Shown: piece by piece, positions 23,901 through 34,054 of the stretch | Layout: each line of letters opens with the position of its first letter | Position numbering within the stretch: position 1 is the first letter of the stretch | Source: Prosapia bicincta | Lineage: Eukaryota > Arthropoda > Insecta > Hemiptera > Cercopidae | Direction: 5' to 3' | Assembly: GCA_036971475.1 (NCBI GenBank) | Contig: JBAIZL010000001.1 | Coordinates: 135,524,192-135,588,191, forward strand | DNA length: 64,000 nucleotides | Made by a program: the position numbers and the translations under genes | Notes under the pieces: model-generated | Database searches by the model: none | Told to the model about the DNA's origin: nothing | The model's input: the letters and a program-made list of their open reading frames with translations, nothing else

Positions 23901-26443
23901 GTATTTACCCCTCCCAATCCAAAGGTGTTATGCAATTGATAAAACTCAAGGCAAGGAGATTGTTTAACAAAGCCTCAGGAGCACCAGGTGTAACCTCTTA
24001 GTCCTTAATGTTCTTTACACTGCTGTGTGATAGTGCTATTTGTGGGTATAACATGGTAGACAATACAACCAGTATCTATCGGATGGCTTGACTTCAAGAG
24101 ATGCAGACTCTGCCCCATGTAGGTGTAATAGATGAGGTGAGGGCCTATGATTAGGCATTCAAATTTCCCTAGGCATGGTGCAGAGAGAAGACACACTACA
24201 TATCCAGGGATAAAATACATGGAGTGTAGGCCGAGGTGGGGATTGCGTCCATGACTAATAAGATGGACATACCCCCCATCTTTATGCCTCTCTTATACAT
24301 TTTGCAATAAACCAAGAATGAGAGGCGTGGGAGGAAATTAGACCAAAATCTGAATTTTGGTACACTAACGGGTCTACAACTGAAATACCCCCCGAGGCTC
24401 AGTGGGGGATTCCCGGAGTTTGTTGGAGCAAAGAACTACTCTCCTTAAAAAAAGGCTACAACTCAGAACAATGCCGGAGTTGATCACAAGCCACAAAAAT
24501 CTGAGGTGATTTTAACACAGGAGGGTATTAAGATTTCAACAAGTGGGTATTTGCCTACTGCAAAGAAATAGGTTTACACAAGAGGATCCTGTGACAGGGA
24601 TGGGGAAATAGTACAACGGCAACAGCTAAATACTTTACTCTGTCAAGTTCTACTACCTAATCATGAATAATCACAATAAACTTGTCTAAATCCTCAGGTG
24701 AAATTTGTTTTAGAATTAAATAGAGATTTATGGGTTCAATATCTATGCCCAAAAAAAATTATCGCTGCAAATTAATTAAAATTTAAAACAATAAAATATT
24801 TTCTACTTTAGGCAAATCTAGTTCCTACCCCTTAAGAGAAAAGGGTTAAAAAACTGACATTTTTAAATAATATCTTAATTTTAAATTATAATTTATTTAT
24901 ATTAATAATACCTTACTCTTAAAACATTACTATGTTCAGAAAAAAAGTTGAAAGAAAGATATAAAGGCTGACATACCCAAGCTATTGTTTGACTTACTAC
25001 AACTACCAACAAAAATATTACTGTACAAAAGTTAACATCTAACTAAAGAAAAAAAGTAACAAGGCTTTTTAATGACACTTCCACATGTTATAACAGGTAA
25101 ATATACTTCAGATCTTAGTGAAATAGGTGTGACTCGACTGTAAAGCCAAAGACAGAATGGGTTAAGATAGAGGAGCAGTTAGATTACTTAATACTTTCCT
25201 CTTATATTAATTGATTTCATCTTCATGTGTGCTACTACTTTTCACCTAAAACACTTGTAAATATGTTACACTTGCCTATTTACTTTCATAATTGTTGGGG
25301 GCTGCCGTTTCGGGAGATGTGCCAGATTGTCAACTCAGACTGTTTCAGTTGACAAGTTAAGATCTGAATAGACAATGTGTCACATCTCCTGAAACGGCCG
25401 TCATCAACAATTATGAAAGTAAGTACTACTATAGGCAAGTGTGTTATATTTACAATCTTTATTCTTAGAATTTAATAAACATAATGCTTTTGTCAAGATT
25501 GTTCACTTATTAACGGTCTTTGATGATTAGAGGATGCAGATAGAGAAGGTAAATAGGTCAGTTTTATTGTTCCAATTAATAAGAAATGAAAGAAAGTAAC
25601 TCGTCATGTTTATTTTTAAGAGTTCAATTATTGTAAGATTTTTATTTCTTATAATCAATTAAAACTTAATAAACTATAAGTATTAAAAAGTATTTATTTC
25701 ATACCTGTTTTCAAATCTGCAAGAACATCTGCTATAATATCAATTTGTAAATTCTCTATGTCATTGTCACCAGCCAGTTTTGCTTTTTTACCTAAGTATC
25801 GGTACAGAGGCTGAGATTGGGTGTACTTCTCTCCATCAATTTCCAACATAGGCAATTTTCCAAAAGGCGTTTCTGTTAAAAGAGTAGATATTATTTTTAA
25901 AAAAGGATTAACCATAAGTTATACACACTTCCTATACTTTTAATGTTAGTTTAACAAATTAAAATAGTAAATATAAATTAAAGAATACAAATATTGCTAC
26001 TGTCTTAATTCATGAAGGAATGGCATGGGTTTAAATTTTAAGAGCGATATATATTTACTACTGTTAGCAATATATTTATGTATTTTTTTTTAAAGTTTTT
26101 ACTTCATTAAATGATATAACATTAATTTTGGTAAACTGGCTCAACAATATTCAATAATAATTATTAATTAGTTACAATATTACAAATATAGAGGTATTTC
26201 AAACTGCTAGTGAAAATAACAAACAAATTATCATAGCACATATTTATGATTTAAAAAAGTAAGAAAATTTTGTTTTTCAAGCAAATAAGGTTTGATGAGA
26301 TACGTACTAGGTTTCATTTCAGCCCAATTACTACCAGCATAATCTAAACGAATATCTTCAAACTTTTCACCCATGTATGACAAAATGAATCGAATCGGTT
26401 CAGCAACTCCTCTTGCTTCAAAGTAATACAGTTTTATATCCAT
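17452..26443 (-). CDS. GstS: GST-2: sigma-class glutathione S-transferase (4 coding exons, 206 aa)
   Basis: Coding exons are 26443-26308, 25872-25705, 22775-22633 and 17625-17452 (stop TAG). Lengths of 136, 168, 143 and 174 nt match GST-1 in phase throughout and in length for exons 1-3; exon 4 is one codon longer. The protein starts MDIKLYYFEARGVAEPIRF (catalytic Tyr expected at Tyr7). It has Trp40, TPFGKLPMLEIDG with the cis-Pro, YTQS for glutathione binding, LSWVDF with the N-capping Asp and the end KAWIEKRPKTQF. No stop, frameshift or lost splice site is visible. The acceptor TTGCAG lies just upstream (exon begins 26456), linking to the non-coding exon near 30.3 kb. The role is inferred from the family: cytosolic glutathione transferase or peroxidase. 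Intron 3 (about 5 kb) holds a SINE and the 69-bp repeat frame, and intron 2 holds transposon relics. Confidence 0.92.
17876..18199 (-). mobile_element. tRNA-derived SINE, copy 2, with internal (TA)n expansion
   Basis: The minus strand starts with an A-box-like TTGGCTCAGTG and a weaker B-box (GTGTAAATCCG). The body has GAATAAATATTTGAAAAG and GTGGATGAATAAAAAGTA, and the tail has TTGTACAAGATATA. Where copy 1 has only TATAC, this copy carries a (TA)n run of about 56 bp at 17,899-17,954, after which homology to copy 1 (TGTGAGCTAATAGAA) resumes. The microsatellite therefore grew inside the element. Confidence 0.7.
18200..20220. other. GST-2 intron 3, unremarkable part
   Basis: AT-rich intron. Short overlapping open frames on both strands near 19,940-20,132 have no family character. 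Nothing else seen. Confidence 0.5.
20457..21010. repeat. 69-bp tandem repeat, 7 units plus a diverged end unit
   Basis: Units start at 20,457, 20,526, 20,595, 20,664, 20,733, 20,802, 20,871 and 20,940 (the last diverged). They contain GCCTCACATAACATTGACTC, GTTATGGTGGCACCTGAATC and CCAGGCCAGGTAT. Copies are near-identical and most alternate between AAAGCAGCTG and AAAGTAGCTG, so the array partly grew as 138-bp dimers. The period is 23 codons and at least two minus-strand frames stay open. Confidence 0.95.
20470..21066 (-). CDS. candidate secreted repeat protein, 198 aa, unrecognised
   Basis: The ATG at 21066 opens a frame starting MSIPKFSPLALLVQIIYLAF, whose hydrophobic core looks like a signal peptide. 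Next comes one diverged and then seven near-identical 23-residue repeats (SQCYVRHTWPGDSGATITFT plus AAL or ATL). The frame ends LT-stop because the last unit carries clustered substitutions that create TAG. Each repeat has one Cys and a T/S-rich, strand-prone segment. A second frame over the same units (MLCEAYLAWRFRCHHNFYSC...) is also open, so openness alone is weak evidence. No splice sites or promoter were found and no family is recognised. It lies in GST-2 intron 3 on the same strand. Alternative: a non-coding minisatellite that happens to be open. Confidence 0.3.
   Translation of the reverse strand: MSIPKFSPLALLVQIIYLAFILTGDTSATITFTDTLSQCYVRHTWPGDSGATITFTATLSQCYVRHTWPGDSGATITFTAALSQCYVRHTWPGDSGATITFTATLSQCYVRHTWPGDSGATITFTAALSQCYVRHTWPGDSGATITFTATLSQCYVRHTWPGDSGATITFTAALSQCYVRHTWPGDSGATITFTAALT
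21067..22632. other. GST-2 intron 3, remainder
   Basis: AT-rich intron without recognised genes or repeats, running up to the exon 3 donor. Confidence 0.5.
23190..23790 (+). mobile_element. pogo/Tigger-type DNA transposon relic
   Basis: From the ATG at 23,296 the reading MASKRK-stop-VVSSLVDKLI...DRGIIGKQLA-stop-MYGVGQ is the N-terminal helix-turn-helix of pogo/Tigger transposases, broken by several stops and an A run. The catalytic domain is missing. The right edge, read in complement, contains GTAGAACTCTAATTATCC and AATTAGGATAACTGGAGC, typical of Tigger ends; the left edge is unclear. It is an internally deleted, dead copy in GST-2 intron 2. Confidence 0.65.
23830..24560 (+). mobile_element. 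probable non-LTR retrotransposon relic (RNase H region)
   Basis: The stretch is markedly less AT-rich than its surroundings. Fragmentary frames include VDDPEAVLYGGGLDMYLPLP and ARRLFNKASGAPGVTS. Near 24,355-24,450 WYTNGSTTEIPPEAQWGIPG resembles the YTDGS start of an RNase H domain with Asp changed to Asn. There are several stops and frameshifts. The family assignment is tentative. Confidence 0.4.
24561..25190. other. GST-2 intron 2, AT-rich
   Basis: Nothing recognised. Confidence 0.5.
25195..25460. mobile_element. PLE-1 foldback copy
   Basis: The arms carry GGCTGCCGTTTCGGGAGATG and ACACTTGCCTATTTAC, then TCAACTCAGACTG, then complements (CATCTCCTGAAACGGCCGTC, AGTACTACTATAGGCAAG). The left end shows the family terminus TTGATTTCATCTTCATG. 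Confidence 0.75.
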
Positions 26444-26459
26444 TTTGGAGAATTAGCTG

Positions 26460-27070
26460 CAACAGATTTATACAGGTATTTAAACGTAACTTTTAATAGT
26501 ATAATTAAATTATCTTTTTTACCAACAGGGTATTACTCTTTTTTGAGATGGTATCATTTTGATTTTTTCAATTACTAGTGGATTTTAGTCCATGATGATC
26601 AGAAATAATTTTATGTTTCAACTTGACAAATTACTGACTTTTTGTACTTTCAATTCAAATAAATTTATGAAAAAATTAACCGAGACAAAATGTATTGATT
26701 GCAAAATGTGCTCGACATTGCTATCTCTTTAGATTTTACTGTCCGTGACGATCGGTGAAACATCTACCATAAATGAAAACATTTACCATTGAATTCAAAA
26801 CATTAGTGATTTGTCCAAGTTATAATTTAGGTAACTTATGAATATTATTTGAAAAGCTTGATGAAACATTACCAAGATAAAATGTTTTTGAGAGTATCTC
26901 AACTGCCCTTTTAAGTCTCAGGTAAAGCAAGTTATTATGGATTAAACCAATCAACGATGTCTAAAAAATATGGAGACCAAGTTACAATGATTAATAAACA
27001 ATTATAAACAAGTGTTACACAATAGTTATGTAGCTGTAACTATTTTCAAGTGGCTATTTAAGATTATTTA
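26460..27070. other. GST-2 5'-UTR intron, AT-rich
   Basis: No feature recognised apart from ordinary AT-rich DNA. Confidence 0.5.
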
Positions 27071-27074
27071 TTAC

Positions 27075-27370
27075 TTGAATTTTGTAGTCCATTACGTTCG
27101 GTGAATCTTATTAATCACTTATACAATAGTTTATGACACTAACGTTTTCGATCGCTATGTGCCAATCTTCATAAGGGTCTTCTGCTTGGAGATATTGGGT
27201 CAAGCGGTGACGATTTAAAAGGTAGGTTTTCGATAGTATCAAAGAGTATGTGTTATTTGTATTATGTTTGTTCGTTTAATATGTTTGTACTTTGTTTTGT
27301 GTGTCTGTAAATTTCATATTGTTCTAGTGTGTTGAGATGTGGTCCTTTTTTGTTGATATGTAGGATTGTT
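27075..27370 (-). mobile_element. PLE-2 fragment with coding relic
   Basis: It opens with the complement of the PLE-2 terminus (TTTGTAGTCCATTACGTTCG), then AACGTTTTCGATCGCTATG, GCTTGGAGATATTGGGTCAAG and, on the minus strand, the C-terminal piece ILHINKKGPHLNTLEQYEI. The opposite arm is missing, so it is a single 5'-truncated end. Confidence 0.7.
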
Positions 27371-28110
27371 TCAATTTAACAACTTTTAGTTGACAAAATG
27401 TCTGGTCGCAAGTAATAGCAAAAGTGTAATAAGTCATTACATATATTAAAATTGTAGTGTTAGTTTCATATATAGTAATTATTCTTAGATTTCGATATGA
27501 GAGACTTCATAATTGGGCAGAAAAGAGTAGCCTTTTCTAAATTACAAAAAATTTTAAAATTATATACATATTTCATTTGTACAAAATTATATATACATAA
27601 ATATCATAAAAATTGAATAATAAATTTTTAGTTCCCATATTTCATTACATTTTTTAAAAGTTCTGTAATTTTTATCACCGATTTTTTGTTTGAAAATTAA
27701 CATTTCAATTAAAAAAAGACTCTTATCATTAATGAGCACTTATTATCAGCTTGCTATTTATACCTGTTTCACATGTGGGCCATATCCTCAACTCAATATT
27801 ATCTAATACTTGTCAATACTTAAGCCTTATAGATAAGACAGTAACTTATTCTTGGTCTTTTAGTTACTGATCATGAGACATAGGTAAAACAAAAACAATC
27901 TATGGACTAGAGATATGAAGTTCCTACAGGAAATGTTTACAACTATGCAAGGGAGAGTGGTAACAGCTGTCATTTTTTGGGATAGGATAGGTAGGATGTG
28001 CTTTTGACTGATTCCCTTGAAAAAGTAGACAGCATTGTACAAAATTAATGATATATTTTTGTATACTATTAAAATTAAGTTATAATATAAAGATAGATTG
28101 AACACATTTG

Positions 28111-28296
28111 TTATAGGCCAGTTGATTTCTCGTTGGTTGCCTTGCTTTCCACTTGAATCAGTTGAAAGATAGGAATGATGTCAACAAATCTTTGTTTAGC
28201 CTGAGCTAGGCTCATGGAATCAGAGGATGTATTTTCATGGTCATTCCTGGAGTTGTATAAAAACCCAAGTAATAACTTAAAGAACAGGTGCTGTAA
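28111..28296 (-). other. unrecognised exon-like open frame
   Basis: On the minus strand an acceptor-like GGTTACAG precedes a frame HLFFKLLLGFLYNSRNDHEN...SLAQAKQRFVDIIPIFQLIQ...KSTGL-stop (stop 28113-28111). It is less AT-rich and reads like real protein. It may be an exon or retro-copied fragment of an unrelated gene inside the GST-2 5'-UTR intron. No family is recognised and no partner exon is identified. Confidence 0.25.
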
Positions 28297-28372
28297 CCCC
28301 CCCTCCCCATTGAACATAAACTTGTAGATTGAAGAAAATGTATAGCAGATTTTACGAAACGTAGAAACTGCA

Positions 28373-28395
28373 TATATATATATATATATATATAG
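28373..28395. repeat. (TA)n microsatellite
   Basis: Simple TA run. The following 28,400-30,310 is AT-rich with nothing recognised. Confidence 0.8.
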
Positions 28396-30312
28396 CCTAA
28401 TGATAGATCACACACATAAGTTATTAAGAGGCGTTAAATAATAAACAAATATTTTCATATGTTCTGTTTGTCTTGGAAAATATAGCTACATGGTTACTTT
28501 AAAGTGGGATATAAACTGTATACCAGCTAGAAAAATGATTTTAAGAAAATAAGTTAAACCAAAATTGTTAACTCTTAATATTTGCCTTATTGAGCGTTTC
28601 AAAGTGATTTTTATTGATACAGAAGAACAATTATTGCCTTCATATCGTTTTACATTAAGAAGCATAATTTATAATATTACTAGTTTATTTTAGGTTCATA
28701 TGTATAAGTTTCATATTGAAGATTACAATAATAAAATATAAAATTAGATTTTTGAAAACATTAAACACTTATAATTTTCACACATTTTATATTACTTTAC
28801 CGACATATGAAAATATCTGAAAGTAGTTTTAGGGAATTATGTGACCACTAGTTAATGTTACTTGAATCTATACATTTCTTTATTTTGTTTTATGGTAAAA
28901 TAAATCCTGTAATGGCAAAACATTTTATGGAAATTTCATTACCTATTTTTGGTAACTTGTGTATTTTAACCATAACTTTTTACATGATTATAGTGAAAAT
29001 GACAAGAATGTTATGATAGTTTATACAAAAATTAAATTATCAATAAATTAAAATTCTCCCTTCATTCTAGGTATCCTTTAGTGATTTACCTATCTTCTAT
29101 TGGTAAACTTTTACACTCTTTAAAAAAAATACTCCAATTTTTAATTATCAGCATATCGATATCGACAAAAAATGATTCCTGCTCATGTAGAAAATCATGA
29201 GAAATAAAGGTAATTGTTCATTTTAGCGGCCACCTATGTACCAGAATAAATTTTGGTGTAACCCAAAATTTTTAAATTCCGATAAAAAGACAAATAAATT
29301 CACAATACATATAAAAACTTTTGAAATCATGTTTGTTTACCACTATATTTAACTGCATTATACAGCTACAAATATCAGGTTAGGATAGACTTCGTTACAA
29401 AAGAAATGAAGTTTGCTAAGTAGACATTATTTTTAAAACCAAATATATTGTAACCAAGTTAATCAACATATTCTATTGTAATATAGCAGTTATCTGTTTT
29501 AGGAAAATAGATAGTTTTAAAATGTTTTGTATCTATTGTGAATCAGACTTTAAAAAATAATAACATATTGGAATGTTAGCAACAGGTTGAATTTTTTCTT
29601 TACGTTCTTTAAGAGTATCTGCATCACCCCATGTAATTTCTTTTGCCAATATCGATTACGTCTGCGATGCAGATAACTTTTTTCTTACAATTTTGGAAGT
29701 AGATGAAAAAATTATTTTGAGGGAAAGTTATTAAAATGACTACCTCTGGAAGGGAAATAAACAAAAGTTTTGTCCTAAGAAATATCTATAGTAGTTTATA
29801 ATTTACCCTATTCAGTATGTTAGAGATCAATATCAGATTTAGGGAATACCGGTCAATAATTTTAATAAAAAAGATGTAGCAATCTAGAATAATAATCAAT
29901 CTATTTATAAACGGTAAATACGTAATACTAGTATGTAACATTGTAAGTTATCCGGAAAACCATCGATAATAAAATCATTATTGATGGTAAATTCTTAATA
30001 CTTCTTTCCAAACGTCTCTTGTAGAAAGAGTTTTTATTGTGGCCGTTGAAAACTATTTGACTACTGTAGTCACATAGTTGCACAATGAACCAAGTATTGT
30101 ATACCGACAGCTGATTACCGTAGTCATTGTGGATTGCACCTGTACTAAACATAGACTAATTAACAATCTGAGTTATACTATTAGCTATTTTTAACTATAG
30201 AGAATAGTACAATAGATTGTTTGGTCAATACACCAAACTGAAATAAAATTCAAAACAATTGACTATTCTGGATCATAATTATAAGTACAACAAAATAACA
30301 GATAAAACTTAC

Positions 30313-30340
30313 CTCTAACAGCAACAGATATAATCTATTA
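30313..30340 (-). other. putative non-coding first exon of GST-2
   Basis: The minus strand reads CTGTTGCTGTTAGAG|GTAAGT, a near-consensus splice donor (GT at 30312-30311), about 50 nt downstream of a TATA box. GST-2 needs an upstream UTR exon because its ATG exon begins with an acceptor 13 nt before the ATG. The start at about 30,340 is estimated from the TATA distance. Confidence 0.5.
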
Positions 30341-30364
30341 GGAGCCAGCCAATTACGAAGTCCA

Positions 30365-30372
30365 CTTTTATA
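30365..30372 (-). promoter_or_regulatory. TATA box, putative GST-2 promoter
   Basis: TATAAAAG on the minus strand, in the right position and orientation for the donor at 30,312 and about 3.9 kb upstream of the GST-2 ATG. Confidence 0.45.
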
Positions 30373-30769
30373 CAGTACAACCACAGTTTAACTGTGAGAT
30401 ATTTACCAGTGTAGCCAACAGCGTATGATAAAATATCACTAGTATTTGAAGAAACGGTAGAGGAAGGAAATTTATAGTCATAAATGGTAGGAAATTATGA
30501 AGTATAATTAGAATGATAAATATTTTAAAATGATTCTGGGACAGATAAAGTAAATAATTTTTAGGTTAATATTTGTCAGTTTTGAATTTTTAAATGTTGA
30601 AATTTCAACTTCCAACCGCTGGGATAACTAGTTTAGTAAATCTTGGGTCGTTAATATGGGGAATTATAGCTAAACAATTATCCTTTTACTTCTAGTTAGA
30701 CAATTAGTAACTAAATAGGGTTATTAAAATATAACTGTATGAAGCAACTGTGGCGTAATGTTTATTTTT

Positions 30770-31025
30770 AAAATAAATAAAGCCTCTAAACCACAAATAA
30801 CTTTCGGTAAAAAGATTCACCGAACGTAATGGACTACAAAATTCAAAAAATAACTTTTATTTAAACCTTATGTACATTTCAATTGCACAGCAATCATCTT
30901 CAGAGGTATTTAAAAATACAACAGTTATAATTTAAATACCTCCGAAGATGATTGCTGTGCAATTGAAATATACATAAGGTTTAAATAAAAGTTATTTGTG
31001 GTTTAGAGGCTTTATTTATTTAAAA
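30770..31025. mobile_element. foldback element carrying a nested PLE-2 end
   Basis: The arms carry TTTATTTAAACCTTATGTAC, TTCAATTGCACAGCAATC and AGCCTCTAAACCACAAATAA and mirror each other around about 30,920. In the left arm 44 extra bases (30,804-30,847) interrupt the match; they are listed separately. Confidence 0.8.
30804..30847 (+). mobile_element. 44-bp PLE-2 terminus inserted with a 9-bp duplication
   Basis: The insert contains GATTCACCGAACGTAATGG and ACTACAAAATTCAA, the exact PLE-2 3' end. It is flanked by AAATAACTT at 30,795-30,803 and 30,848-30,856. The opposite arm of the host foldback has a single AAGTTATTT, showing the empty site. Confidence 0.75.
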
Positions 31026-31029
31026 TATA

Positions 31030-32860
31030 AATAGGGTTATATAAAGAAGTTGGACATTGGGATAAAGTCATGACGTTGGCTACCCTGAAATTAAACTGTC
31101 ATGTTTATCTAACAATGTGTACTTCCTCCCACTAATTTTATTACATAAATAGACTCATGATTAAAATTAGGAGAGAATAAAAAACAATAAAAATGTTATT
31201 ATAAAAAGTAGCATTTCTTAAAAATACTGCTTCAACTCCTTCATGAAATTAAATATGTAAAGAGCTACTTATGTTCAATATTTATGAGGTAAGAAAAGTT
31301 TATGTTTTTCAACTCAGCAAGAAAATTAATTTTGAAAATGGGATTTAGCAGTAAGATTATTTGTCAAAAAAAATTGTCTAATTACTATAATAATAATATT
31401 GGTGTTAACAAATAAGGATAAAATTATAAAAATTCTTAATAATTGAAATGAGAATTTTTGTTCCTAAAAAAAATGAAATAAGCAAGCCAGTTAATTATTA
31501 CCTTGCAAATTACCTCAATGAACATAAAAGCCATGCATTTAAAAGAATTGTAGAAATATTACGGAGCTATGTTAATTACATTAGATAAATAAACAACATG
31601 TCTAGAATGAGCCATAGACTCACAATTAAACCAATAATGCATTACTTATAAAGTGAGAAATGCATTGATTAAACTGACTTCATCTTCACTCAGCAATTGA
31701 TTAGTAATTTGGACTAGATTACTTGTCTCAACTTTGTCTCAGCTAGGTACCTCTTTTGTTACAACACCTTAAACAATTCATTATTTGATCAACTTAAAGG
31801 AATAGGGCTGTCCAAACTCAGCAATTAGTGGCAACCTTACTTACTAGCATTCTTAGGAAACCTAGGTTTTCAGTATCAAACCTATGAAATTGAGGTTAGG
31901 TCCACTAACTCTGAAAGTCTCATACTGCCTAAAACCAAGATGCCACTCACTCAGCATATCATCACATCTATACATACATTAGTTCAGCCAAGCACCATTC
32001 AAAGAACATGTGTAATGAATTGTTTCTTCTGCTCTAATTAATATAAAATTTATCACTACACCTCCTTTCCTTTTTCAATCACCACCTACAGTTATTCTAC
32101 AGCAAAACCAATCTTACAAATAGATACAGGAACTTTACTTAAGTCCCAATTTAATGGTAATGACTCTCAATCACAATGATAAAATGGGAGAAACAAAGTA
32201 ATCTCCATAAAAATGCATTACTTATGTTAAGTGAATTTTTACATTTTAATGAAGTATTGTAAAGAATTATTTAGTAAATCAATTTTACTACACAATCATC
32301 AATCTAAAGATTAAACACATACCAGAGTAGTATTTTCTAGAACAATATCACATATTGTCAACCTTTTATTGTTTTAATGGAAGTTTATACGGATTCAAAA
32401 AAGTTTAGATGTGACTTCAATACACAGCAACATAAAATAGCTTTTATCCAAGGGTACTTTACAATGAAACTATAGAGATTTCATTAATTATTACATCATT
32501 AATTTTAAGTTAGAGGATACGCCTGTAAAATGGCAACATTGAGCAGGAAGTACTATTATTAGGTGAGAAAGGAAAATCTAGAACAGAGGTGAAGGTTGAT
32601 TCACACAGCTCATCACTGCCTCAAGGTTTTGTGAATCATAATTAGATTCTGTACTAATTTACTATCACAATATTATAGTGCAATAATTTATAATTTATCC
32701 TAATTTATTGTGAGTTAGGTACTACAATCCTTTCTCAACTACAGGTTAATAATGCTTTATTTTTTTGAAAAATAAACACAATTTGTTTTTCTGGATGTTT
32801 TGTAAAGATGTGACTGTAGTTACAATCACTCACACAGATATTCTCATGCACAGACATTTA
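31030..32860. other. AT-rich intergenic DNA
   Basis: No gene, repeat family or RNA gene recognised between the foldback element and the GST pseudogene. Confidence 0.5.
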
Positions 32861-33009
32861 ATTACATTTGAAAACAGTGAGAAAGTGTAAATGTATTTTT
32901 AATTAAAATTTCAGACATTCTTAAAGAATTAATAAGGCTAAAATTAGTAATCTCTTCAGCTAGTCGCTTTTCTATTTCTTTCTTGATATTTGGTAAAGCA
33001 AAGACTTTT

Positions 33010-33418
33010 ACTTTTTGTGTTGTACATCTTCAGGTTTTTTTTATAATTACACTTTTTGGTATTAACTTGGAATAGACACCAATCAAAATATCCTACACTA
33101 AATAAAAAAAGCAACAATCTTAACTCAACGGAAAACTACTAAATATACAAACACCACAAACACTATCCACAACACATTCTAAACGACAAAATACATTCAC
33201 AATCAAATACTATACTTGAACACATAATTAACTACTCTATGAACAATAACACAACACAGAACACCAATACACCACAAACTCACACCAACACAACACACCT
33301 GAGCAAAAGTCTTGTCAGTGACTGACAGCATTGAATCATGCGCTGACTTAATGTGAACCGCGATTGATGAAAAATATCAGTAAGTATTGGTGTTTTTGCC
33401 AAGTTAATACCAAAAAGT
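33010..33418. mobile_element. foldback/MITE-like element inserted in GST-3 exon 4
   Basis: ACTTTTTGGTATTAACTTGG at 33,051-33,070 is exactly repeated in complement at 33,399-33,418. The insert is flanked by GCAAAGACTTTT (32,998-33,009) and GCAAACACTTTT (33,419-33,430), a 12-bp duplication with one mismatch. Excising one copy plus the insert restores the GST reading across the junction. It is related to the elements at 40,270-40,500 and 17,095-17,172, and has no coding capacity. Confidence 0.8.
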
Positions 33419-33987
33419 GCAAACACTTTTGCTAGGAATTCTTTAAAGAGAGAATAGTCTTTTAAAATATATTTATTTTCCAGTACTGCATGTAAAGTTT
33501 TAGTGAAGGAAGCAAACATAACATTTATCCATGATAACTGCCAATATCATATAAATTTTTCCAGATATACTACTAACATTGATTTACTTAATATTTTACT
33601 AAAACAGGTATTTATAAAAATAAATTTCATACACATATTAGAAATTTCAAATTAAATTGTACAAAAATGTAAGAAAACAAAATATTTTAGTATTTGCCTG
33701 CAGACATAAATGTTTTTCTAAGATTCGTAAAAGAATCTTTAACAACTTAAGCAAATAACATAAACAAAAGTACATATTTTATCAGGAAAATTAATGAACA
33801 GTGTACAAAGATTTTGAGGTTTTAATAATTATTTTTGGTAAAAATAAATCATTAGGTTTAACAGCGCTAACACAATTTATTCTTTATACTGTATCAACAT
33901 ATACTGTAAAGAATACATTTCAGTGTATTTTTTGTACAATGATTTTTTACATTTTTAATATAAATCACTCTTTTTGTGTGCTTTCAG

Positions 33988-34054
33988 GTGAAGAATGTCT
34001 ATCATTGCATAAAGATAAGAATGTGAAAAAACAGAAAATTGATGTGCTTATAAG
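33988..34054 (+). other. exon-like segment, unrecognised
   Basis: A pyrimidine-rich acceptor (TTTTTGTGTGCTTTCAG) precedes 67 bases ending ATAAG|GTAGGA. They read EECLSLHKDKNVKKQKIDVL. This could be an internal exon of a plus-strand gene that overlaps the pseudogene, or chance. No partner exons identified. Confidence 0.2.
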
